Under the pieces are notes generated by a model. It saw only the letters and a list, made by a program, of their open reading frames with translations, had not been told where the DNA came from and ran no database searches. From Parvularcula sp964484475 (lineage in GTDB: Bacteria > Pseudomonadota > Alphaproteobacteria > Caulobacterales > Parvularculaceae), in assembly GCA_964484475.1 (NCBI GenBank), contig CAZAFU010000069.1, positions 1 through 14,973 of the forward strand: a DNA stretch of 14,973 nucleotides, written 5' to 3'. Position 1 is the stretch's first letter, and every line of letters starts with the position of its first letter. A program made the translations under genes and the position numbers. Positions 1 through 5,552 of the stretch are shown here, in pieces.

Positions 1-400
1 TCTCGCCGAGATAGCGCTCGGCGGTTTCCTTCATCTTCTGAAGGACGAAGGCCGAAATCTGCGAGGGCGCGTATTTCTCGCCCCGCGCCTCGACCCAGGC
101 ATCGCCGTTGTCGCCCTTGACGATGGCGTAGGGGACCATCTCCTGGTCCTTCTTGACGGTCGGGTCGTCGAACTGGCGGCCGATCAGGCGCTTGATCGCG
201 AAAAACGTATTGGAAGGGTTGGTGACAGCCTGGCGGACGGCGGGCTGGCCGATCAGGCGCTCGCCTTCTTCGTTGAAGGCCACCACCGAGGGGGTGGTGC
301 GGTTGCCTTCGGCGTTCTCGATGACTTTCGCTTCGCCGCCTTCCATCACGGCAACGCACGAGTTGGTCGTGCCGAGGTCGATGCCAATCACTTTGGCCAT
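1..400 (-). CDS. dnaK: Chaperone protein DnaK (Hsp70), N-terminal part, cut by window edge
   Basis: The first 133 codons of the Hsp70 chaperone DnaK, which binds unfolded polypeptides in the cytoplasm and is driven by ATP hydrolysis with DnaJ and the nucleotide-exchange factor GrpE. The protein begins MAKVIGIDLGTTNSCVAVME, which is the phosphate-1 loop of the actin-like ATPase domain. It continues through ENAEGNRTTPSVVAF, IGQPAVRQAVTNP, the FAIKRLIGR segment and YAPSQISAFVLQKMKETAE, all standard for the DnaK nucleotide-binding domain. The start is the ATG at 398-400, preceded by AAAAGGAG at 410-417 with 9 bases of spacing. The rest of the gene lies beyond position 1. Its partner grpE is upstream on the same strand, but an S9 peptidase gene lies between them. 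The reading is undisturbed up to the edge. Confidence 0.98.
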   Translation of the reverse strand, partial: MAKVIGIDLGTTNSCVAVMEGGEAKVIENAEGNRTTPSVVAFNEEGERLIGQPAVRQAVTNPSNTFFAIKRLIGRQFDDPTVKKDQEMVPYAIVKGDNGDAWVEARGEKYAPSQISAFVLQKMKETAERYLGE

Positions 401-409
401 GAGTTCAGT

Positions 410-417
410 CTCCTTTT
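410..417 (-). promoter_or_regulatory. Ribosome binding site of dnaK
   Basis: AAAAGGAG on the minus strand, 9 bases before the dnaK ATG. It fixes the start of dnaK. Confidence 0.8.
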
Positions 418-480
418 AGCGGACAGCCGGTCTCGGGCCCCCTGACCGAGGCTCCCGACGGGTGCCGTCCCTATCGACAT

Positions 481-510
481 CCAAAAGTGTTCGGACGGTG
501 TCCCGTCCGA
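481..510 (-). promoter_or_regulatory. Hairpin in the dnaK leader (terminator or attenuator-like)
   Basis: On the minus strand TCGGACGG and CCGTCCGA form a perfect 8-bp stem around the 4-base loop GACA (491-510). It is followed by ACACTTTTGG, a short T run. It lies 81 bases past the S9 peptidase stop and about 90 bases before the dnaK start. It is not the CIRCE operator, whose consensus arms are TTAGCACTC and GAGTGCTAA. It could be a second terminator for the upstream gene or a structured element in the dnaK 5' leader. Confidence 0.45.
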
Positions 511-525
511 CGCAGGGCATGTGGT

Positions 526-561
526 AAAGAACCCCCGCCTATGCAACGGGTCGGGCGGGGG
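526..561 (-). terminator. Likely intrinsic terminator of the S9 peptidase gene
   Basis: Read on the minus strand, CCCCCGCC (554-561) and GGCGGGGG (532-539) form a perfect 8-bp GC stem with a 14-base loop, followed directly by TTCTTT (526-531). It starts 32 bases beyond the stop codon of the S9 peptidase, the expected place for a Rho-independent terminator. The large loop and interrupted T tract make it moderate in quality. Confidence 0.55.
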
Positions 562-592
562 GATCAGGAAATCTTTTGCGGCCCGTCCCGGT

Positions 593-2509
593 TCAGCGGC
601 ACCCCGCGAGGAAGCGGTCGATGGCGCGCAGGGCCAGCACGCGATTGTTGCCGACATCGAGGCGGTGCGATCCTTCCTCGAGGGTCACCAGTTCGACGCT
701 CTTTCCCGCGCGCTCCATGGCGCGTCGCATCCGCTCGGAATGCTCGGGCGGGACGACCCTGTCTTCCTCGCCCGCGATCAGGAGGACGGGGGCGGTGATC
801 TCGTCAGCGCGGCGGGCCGGAGAGTTCTCGGCCAGCATCTTCCTGTCGCCCCACAGCCTGCCGATGTGCCGTGTGCCATAGGTCCCGCCAATGTAATCGC
901 GCTCGTCGGCAATCACGGTGGGAAGGTCCGAGACGCCATTGATCGACACCGCGCAGCGGAAGAGGTCCGGCGTCTTCACCGCACCCATGAGCGCAGCGTA
1001 GCCGCCATACGACGCGCCGAGAATGGAGGTCCTGTCGGGGTCCGCCAGACCGTTCTCGAAGAGCCACCGGGTGCCGTCGGTGATGTCGTCCTGCATGGCC
1101 TGGCCCCACTGCCGGTCGCCGGCGGCCCTGAAGGTCTCGCCATACCCCGCCGACCCGCGGAAGTTCATCTGCAGGACACCGAACCCCTGATGCGCGAGGA
1201 ACTGCGAAAGCCAGTCGAATTCGAGGAAATCCCTCGCGGTGGGGCCACCATGGGGAAGGACGACGAAGGGAAGGTTCCTGGCCTCTTCCAAGCCATCGAT
1301 CGACGGAGGAAGGGTCACGTAGGCAGGAATCGAAAGCCCGTCGCGGGCCTGGTAATCGACCGCGACCACGCTGCCGAGTTTGACACCCTCAAGCGAGGGA
1401 TACTGGGGCGGCAATTCGGTGACTTCCCCGCTGTCGTAGGCGAATGACAGGTATCGTCCGGGCCTGAGATCTTCCCAGGTATAGAGAATGGCGTCGCTGC
1501 CCGAAGCATTGAAGCGGACGAAGCTGAGATTGGTGTAGCCCATGGCCTTGGTGAGGGCGGCGATGGTCTTCTCCGGGCGGCCTTCGCCGAACCACCTCAC
1601 CACCGAACTCTCCTCGCCGAAATAGACGCCCACGAGTTCCCAGGTTTTCGGGTCCTGCCGGATCCCGTAGACGTCGGAGCCTTCGTGTTCGAACAGCTTC
1701 TGCTCGAAACTGTCCGTCCCGGCATCGTAGAGGTAGAGGGCCTGGGTATCACCCTCGTGCGCCGAAGCGACATAGGCCTTCCCGGGCTCTTTCGGAAAGC
1801 CCACGACGGAAAAACTCGGTGCGTCTTCGGCAGCCCGGTGGGAGATGTCCCTCCATTCTCCCTCGCTGTCCCTGACGCGGAGGTTCATGGATGTCTCGCC
1901 CCTCGACAACCCCAGCATGCCCCTGATGCTGCCGCCGTGATCGGCTTGCCAATCGAGGCTCTTGTAGTGGGGGTCCTGGACAAGAATGTGCCGGGTGTCC
2001 CGGTCCACGCGGACCCTGTAGACACCTTTGCCCTGGCGGTTCCGCGGCGTGTACTGAACGAGGATATTGTCGGGGTCATCGGGGAGTATGGAGACGAAGT
2101 CGTCCTGGATCTGGACCGAGGCCATGCCGCGCGGCCGGGCCCTCGAGAAAAGAGGGATCATCTCCCCTTCGGCGAGTGAAAAGGAAAAGAGCCTCGTCTC
2201 GACGGTCGGCGTTCCTGCCCTGACCGCAGGCATCCTTGCGGAGAAGACAAGCCGGTCATCGGACTTCCAGAAGAAGTCACTGACCTTCTTCGCTGCATTG
2301 TCCTCGAGAAAATGAAGATAACGGAAGCCGCCTTCGGTGGTGAAGACGCCGAGCCCCGAGCCGCTCTCGGTGGACACCCTGGCCGCGTAGTTCCTGCCGT
2401 CCGGCGAGATCTGCACGCCGCTCAGGAGCGGTTGTGCGCCGAAGGCTGCTGCCGGATCGGCAAGCTGCGACGTGGCGAGAACAAAGCTCGCGCAAATTGA
2501 TGAAAACAT
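593..2509 (-). CDS. Secreted S9 family peptidase (prolyl oligopeptidase / acylaminoacyl-peptidase type)
   Basis: A 638-residue serine peptidase of the S9 family, which cleaves short peptides. The layout is typical: a hydrophobic N-terminus (about residues 1-24, an apparent though weakly charged signal peptide), a beta-propeller region (about 30-370) and a C-terminal alpha/beta hydrolase domain. Visible landmarks are LPHGGP (418-423), NFRGSAGYG (449-457), the nucleophile elbow GASYGG with Ser500, Asp583 in GEEDRVVPP and His615 in EGSHRL, so the full catalytic triad is present. The start is the ATG at 2507-2509, with a GGGAAAG-like site upstream and an in-frame stop shortly before that. It lies 56 bases after grpE with no obvious terminator between, so cotranscription with grpE is possible. 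Export to the periplasm is inferred. The exact substrate (dipeptidyl versus acylaminoacyl peptides) cannot be read from the sequence. Confidence 0.93.
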   Translation of the reverse strand: MFSSICASFVLATSQLADPAAAFGAQPLLSGVQISPDGRNYAARVSTESGSGLGVFTTEGGFRYLHFLEDNAAKKVSDFFWKSDDRLVFSARMPAVRAGTPTVETRLFSFSLAEGEMIPLFSRARPRGMASVQIQDDFVSILPDDPDNILVQYTPRNRQGKGVYRVRVDRDTRHILVQDPHYKSLDWQADHGGSIRGMLGLSRGETSMNLRVRDSEGEWRDISHRAAEDAPSFSVVGFPKEPGKAYVASAHEGDTQALYLYDAGTDSFEQKLFEHEGSDVYGIRQDPKTWELVGVYFGEESSVVRWFGEGRPEKTIAALTKAMGYTNLSFVRFNASGSDAILYTWEDLRPGRYLSFAYDSGEVTELPPQYPSLEGVKLGSVVAVDYQARDGLSIPAYVTLPPSIDGLEEARNLPFVVLPHGGPTARDFLEFDWLSQFLAHQGFGVLQMNFRGSAGYGETFRAAGDRQWGQAMQDDITDGTRWLFENGLADPDRTSILGASYGGYAALMGAVKTPDLFRCAVSINGVSDLPTVIADERDYIGGTYGTRHIGRLWGDRKMLAENSPARRADEITAPVLLIAGEEDRVVPPEHSERMRRAMERAGKSVELVTLEEGSHRLDVGNNRVLALRAIDRFLAGCR

Positions 2510-2565
2510 TATCTTTCCCAGCCCTTAGGAGATCGTGCCAAGGGTCCCCTCCGGACTGGAAAAGG

Positions 2566-3231
2566 TCAAGCTTTGCTTGCGGTGTCCGCCTGCGCAGCAC
2601 CGGCGCCGGTGGAAACGGTGACCATGGCCGCGCGGATCACCCGTTCGCCGATGGTGAAGCCGGGCGCCGCGACATCGACCACGTGGTCCTTGGGCTCGCC
2701 ATTGCCAGGAACCTGGGCAATCGCTTGGTGGATGTTCGGATCGAACTTCTCGCCCTTGGGCTCGACCTTCTTGATGCCGTGGCGCTCGAAGATCGTCAGG
2801 AGCTCCTTTTCGGTCATCCTGATGCCGCCGACAAAACCCTTGAGGCCCTCCGCATCCATCTGGGAGGGGTCTTCGGGGGCCAGCTCCAAGGCGCGAGAGA
2901 AGTTGTCGGCCACCGAAAGCAGGTCCCGGGCGAAACTGGAGATGCCGTATTTAGCGGCCTCGGTCTTCTCGCGCTCGGCCCGGCGGCGGGTGTTCTCGAG
3001 TTCGGCGGCGAGCCGGAGCGTGCGCTCCTTTTCCTGCTCGATCTCGCGCTGCATCTCGGCAATGCGCTGCTCTGCGAGTTCCTTCACCTTGCCGCCGTCG
3101 AGGGCTTCGTCGGTGAGGTGGGCGGGGATGTCGAGATCGGGGCCTGGGCCCTGGTCTTCGTCGACGCGGGGCTGCTGCTGCTCGTCGTTGGCGGCGCTGT
3201 CGTCCTTGGCGTGACCGTTGCTGTCGCTCAT
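2566..3231 (-). CDS. grpE: Nucleotide exchange factor GrpE
   Basis: GrpE, the dimeric cochaperone that releases ADP from DnaK. The chosen start gives 221 residues: an acidic disordered N-terminus (MSDSNGHAKDDSAANDEQQQ), a long coiled-coil helix (roughly 55-100, including LAAELENTRRRAEREK), then the conserved block YGISSFARDLLSVADNFSRAL. It ends with the beta-wing region, including KKVEPKGEKFDPNIHQAI and PGFTIGERVIRAAMVTVS. A longer frame runs up to 3330, but its extra 33 residues are arginine-rich, unlike GrpE, and would overlap cutA on the other strand. The ATG at 3229-3231 also has an AAGG about 8 bases before it. It is divergent from cutA and followed by the S9 peptidase rather than directly by dnaK. 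Confidence 0.96.
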   Translation of the reverse strand: MSDSNGHAKDDSAANDEQQQPRVDEDQGPGPDLDIPAHLTDEALDGGKVKELAEQRIAEMQREIEQEKERTLRLAAELENTRRRAEREKTEAAKYGISSFARDLLSVADNFSRALELAPEDPSQMDAEGLKGFVGGIRMTEKELLTIFERHGIKKVEPKGEKFDPNIHQAIAQVPGNGEPKDHVVDVAAPGFTIGERVIRAAMVTVSTGAGAAQADTASKA

Positions 3232-3245
3232 GCGGAAACCTTGCT

Positions 3246-3275
3246 TTGAAATCGGGAGAGGCCGGCATGTATCCT
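3246..3275 (+). promoter_or_regulatory. Candidate promoter of cutA
   Basis: On the plus strand TTGAAA (3246-3251) and TATCCT (3270-3275) are separated by 18 bases and end 32 bases before the cutA ATG. The -10 overlaps the proposed grpE -10 on the other strand. Confidence 0.3.
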
Positions 3276-3295
3276 TTGGGCGGTGCCGGTTCAAG
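3267..3295 (-). promoter_or_regulatory. Candidate heat-shock-like promoter of grpE
   Basis: On the minus strand CTTGAA (3290-3295) and GATACAT (3267-3273) are separated by 16 bases, about 35 bases before the grpE start. CTTGAA matches the -35 of RpoH promoters, and the -10 is a partial match to the alphaproteobacterial form. A sigma-70 reading (TTGAAC) is also possible. Seen by eye only. Confidence 0.4.
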
Positions 3296-3307
3296 CGGAG
3301 GCGACCG

Positions 3308-3622
3308 ATGACATTGGCCGTGGTGGTCACGACTGTGGCGACGCAGGAGGACGCAAGGCGTGTGGCGGGGCTTCTCGTGGAGGAGCGGCTGGCCGCCTGC
3401 GTGCAGGTCCTGCGCTGCGAGAGCGTCTATGTCTGGGAGGGCATCAAGCGGGAGCCCGAATTGCGGCTCGAGGCGAAGACGCTGGAGGCTGCGGTGCCGC
3501 AGCTGATGGCGCGTCTGGCAGCCATCCATCCCTATGACGAACCGGAGATCATCGTCCTGCCCGTCCAGGGCGCGAGCGACGGCTACCGCCGCTTCGTCGA
3601 GGAGAATGTGCAGGCAGGCTGA
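3308..3622 (+). CDS. cutA: Divalent-cation tolerance protein CutA
   Basis: A 104-residue CutA1-family protein, close to the usual length of about 105-112. CutA forms a PII-like trimer in the cytoplasm. It was first linked to copper tolerance in E. coli, but its biochemical role is still unclear. Family marks are VVVTTVATQEDARRVAGLLV at the start, the ERLAACVQV strand, SVYVWEGIKREPELRLEAKT and the signature HPYDEPEI (74-81). The start is the ATG at 3308, with GGAGG at 3297-3301. An upstream in-frame ATG at 3218 would add an arginine-rich stretch that is not part of the family and would overlap grpE. It is divergent from grpE and convergent with the DUF2141 gene. Confidence 0.96.
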   Translation: MTLAVVVTTVATQEDARRVAGLLVEERLAACVQVLRCESVYVWEGIKREPELRLEAKTLEAAVPQLMARLAAIHPYDEPEIIVLPVQGASDGYRRFVEENVQAG

Positions 3623-3645
3623 AGGGGGCGGCGTGACCACCCCCT
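3623..3645. terminator. Weak hairpin between convergent cutA and DUF2141 genes
   Basis: AGGGGG (3623-3628) pairs with CCCCCT (3640-3645), with two further G-C pairs inside after a mismatch. There is no T run on either side, so it is at best a weak bidirectional terminator. It directly follows the cutA stop codon. Confidence 0.3.
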
Positions 3646-3664
3646 CCAGCCATCAGGAAAGGGC

Positions 3665-4090
3665 TTAGTCGAGATCGATCTCGATTTCGGTCTCGCCCTC
3701 GATCATGGTCGATGCGTCGGCGAATTCCGGCGCACCGTCCACGTCACCGGAAAAGGCGTAGGGCTCGGCGGGACGGTTGCCGTCCATGGTCAGGGTGCCG
3801 TTGCCATCGGTGTCCTGAAACACGGCGACTGCGTAGGTGCCGGGCTTCACGTCCTCGAAGGTCACTTCGACCTCGTCGTCATCGGCCTCGGCGGTGGTTG
3901 CGTAGGATGCGGAGAGCCTGGGGAACTCGTCTTCGTTCTGGAGGGCGACGAAGACCTTGCCGCCGTCTTCTTCGATGCCTTCGATCTCGATCGAGACTTC
4001 GGCGCTCGTCTTGTCGCCATAGTCGCCGGCATGGGCAGCGGCGAAGGCGAGGCTGGCGGCTGCGGTGGTGAAGGTCAGGGCTTTGAGCAT
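3665..4090 (-). CDS. Secreted DUF2141 family protein
   Basis: A 141-residue protein of the DUF2141 family, whose function is unknown. It has a signal peptide of about 21 residues (MLKALTFTTAAASLAFAAAHA, ending in an AHA cleavage site). The mature part is a small, very acidic beta-rich domain. The family core is clear: GGKVFVALQNEDEFP, then VKPGTYAVAVFQDTDGNG, then RPAEPYAFSG, then PEFADAS. The DTDGNGTL segment resembles an EF-hand or dockerin-type calcium loop, as is usual in this family. The start is the ATG at 4088-4090, with AAAGGAA about 9 bases upstream. A longer frame to 4378 runs into the upstream gene and hides the signal peptide. It lies 86 bases after the UbiH-like gene on the same strand and may be read with it. 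It is probably periplasmic or surface-located. Confidence 0.9.
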   Translation of the reverse strand: MLKALTFTTAAASLAFAAAHAGDYGDKTSAEVSIEIEGIEEDGGKVFVALQNEDEFPRLSASYATTAEADDDEVEVTFEDVKPGTYAVAVFQDTDGNGTLTMDGNRPAEPYAFSGDVDGAPEFADASTMIEGETEIEIDLD

Positions 4091-4150
4091 GGGGGCTGTT
4101 CCTTTCGTTGCTCCCCCGGCAAACACGAGGGGCAGCCGCATCGCTCGCCT

Positions 4151-4174
4151 GCGACCGGTGCGGCCCACCGTCGC
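4151..4174 (-). other. Hairpin directly after the UbiH-like gene, no T tract
   Basis: On the minus strand GCGAC plus GGTG (4166-4174) pair with CACC plus GTCGC (4151-4160), leaving one bulged G and a five-base loop. It begins two bases past the UbiH-like stop. Without a T run it is not a classical terminator. It could stabilise the transcript end or act as a partial terminator before the DUF2141 gene. Confidence 0.3.
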
Positions 4175-4176
4175 CC

Positions 4177-5427
4177 TTAAAGAGGCTGCATCATCGCAGG
4201 AAGCTGACCGAGATCGGCGCCCGAGACCCGCATGAAGAAGCGCCGGGCCGCATCCGATCGCTGCACCATGCCAAGGCCCAGGCCGCGAGCCAGCTTCAGC
4301 GGGCCAAAATCGTTCGAGAACAGACGGACAAGCGCATCGGTCCCGAACGCAAGCGCTGCCGTATCGAACCTTCGCCACCGGTCATAGCTGTGGAGCACCG
4401 CGCCGTGCCCGATATCGAGGCCGGTATCGCGGGCCTCCACCAGCACGTCGGCCAATGCGCCCACATCCTTCACACCGAGATTGAAACCCTGCCCCGCGAT
4501 CGGATGGATGCCGTGGGCCGCGTCGCCGGCCAGGACGAAACGCTCCGCGGTCAGCTTCGGCGCGTAAAGGAAGGAAAGGGGATAGCTCTGCCTCGCCGTC
4601 GCGAGGCTCAGTTCGCCCAGGTGATCGCCGACCCTCTCCCGGACGGCGCGCAGGAACGCGTCCTCGGGCAGGGCAAGATAGCTCGCCGCGCTCTCCCGAC
4701 GCTCCGTCCAGACGATCGAGACATGATCGTCCTTCATCGGAAGAATGGCGAAAGGCCCGTCGGGGTAGAAGATCTCGTGGGCAATGCCCTTGTGAGGCTT
4801 CGTGTGCTTCAGGTTCACGATGATTGCGGACTGTCCGTAGTCCCATCTCATGGTCTTGAGGTTCATGGCGGCGCGCAGGGGCGACCTCTTCCCGTCGCAT
4901 CCCACCAGAAGGAGAGGGGAGAGGGTCCGCCCTCCCTCGAGGCGCAAGGTGCCCCGCCCCCGGTGCGGCCCGGCTTCGTAGCCGGTGATCGAGGTGCCGC
5001 TCATCACCTTGACGCCCGCGGGCTCGAGCGCCCTGCCGAAAACTTCGAGCAGCGCCTGGTTCTCGACAATGTAGCCAAGCGCAGGAGCATCCTCGGGCAC
5101 CCGCTCACCACTCAGCAGCGTGGCGGGGAAATGGAGCTGCCCGCCGGTCAGCCCCCCCTTGCGGAACCGGTCCTTCGGTTCGCCGTTGCTGACGACGATA
5201 TCGGTGATCGGCGCGGCATGGGGCAGGAGTTCCTCCCACACCCCGAGCCGGCGCAGCATCCTGATCGCGGCATAGGCCAGCGCCGTGGTGCGGCCGTCCT
5301 TCGGGACCGCGCTCATGGGCTGGCGGTCGACCAGCGCCACGTCGAAACCGCAATGGGCGAGGGCCAGCGCGCTGAGCCGGCCGGTCAGGCCTGCGCCGGC
5401 GACGCAGATATCGGGGGTATCGGTCAT
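4177..5427 (-). CDS. UbiH/UbiF/VisC/COQ6 family FAD-dependent hydroxylase (ubiquinone biosynthesis)
   Basis: A 416-residue class A flavoprotein monooxygenase of the family that hydroxylates the ubiquinone ring using NAD(P)H and oxygen. All three FAD motifs are visible: GAGLTG (11-16) with the dinucleotide-binding fold ending at LVDRQ, the DG motif GCDGKRSPLR (177-186), and the GD motif RFVLAGDAAHGIHPIAGQGF (296-315), which is the COQ6/UbiH signature. Which ring position it acts on cannot be told from the sequence. The start chosen is the ATG at 5425-5427. Another ATG at 5437-5439 adds four residues and is about as good. The longer frame to 5508 adds a serine/arginine-rich stretch not seen in the family. 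It is divergent from ftsK, in an arrangement familiar from alphaproteobacteria. Confidence 0.92.
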   Translation of the reverse strand: MTDTPDICVAGAGLTGRLSALALAHCGFDVALVDRQPMSAVPKDGRTTALAYAAIRMLRRLGVWEELLPHAAPITDIVVSNGEPKDRFRKGGLTGGQLHFPATLLSGERVPEDAPALGYIVENQALLEVFGRALEPAGVKVMSGTSITGYEAGPHRGRGTLRLEGGRTLSPLLLVGCDGKRSPLRAAMNLKTMRWDYGQSAIIVNLKHTKPHKGIAHEIFYPDGPFAILPMKDDHVSIVWTERRESAASYLALPEDAFLRAVRERVGDHLGELSLATARQSYPLSFLYAPKLTAERFVLAGDAAHGIHPIAGQGFNLGVKDVGALADVLVEARDTGLDIGHGAVLHSYDRWRRFDTAALAFGTDALVRLFSNDFGPLKLARGLGLGMVQRSDAARRFFMRVSGADLGQLPAMMQPL

Positions 5428-5540
5428 GCCCTCAGCCATAGCCCTGCTGCGTCCTGAAGACGAGAGGCGTTCGGACGCGGGAGTGCTTAATGGAGGCTTA
5501 ACTGCCACGGGGCTTTCTTGCGGCGTGCCCTTAACCGTCT

Positions 5541-5547
5541 GGAGGAG
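5541..5547 (+). promoter_or_regulatory. Ribosome binding site of ftsK
   Basis: GGAGGAG five bases before the GTG at 5553. This strong site settles the use of GTG as the ftsK start. Confidence 0.8.
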
Positions 5548-5552
5548 CCGCC

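Noticed and set aside
401..592. A CIRCE (HrcA) operator before dnaK
   Set aside because: The arms TTAGCACTC and GAGTGCTAA are not present. The only dyads there are the two hairpins described.
521..1447. A 308-codon open frame on the plus strand opposite the S9 peptidase
   Set aside because: The minus-strand reading carries a complete catalytic triad and peptidase motifs. The plus-strand product looks like a shadow frame.
3232..3330. The N-terminal extension of grpE to 3330
   Set aside because: The added residues are basic and unlike GrpE, overlap cutA and the proposed promoters, and the internal ATG has a better setting.
4108..5457. A 449-codon open frame on the plus strand opposite the UbiH-like gene
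   Set aside because: The minus strand shows all three FAD motifs. The plus product is low in hydrophobic structure and matches nothing known to me.
5428..5552. A sigma-54 promoter before ftsK (GGGGCTTTCTTGC)
   Set aside because: The gap between the GG and GC elements is one base short of the required spacing.
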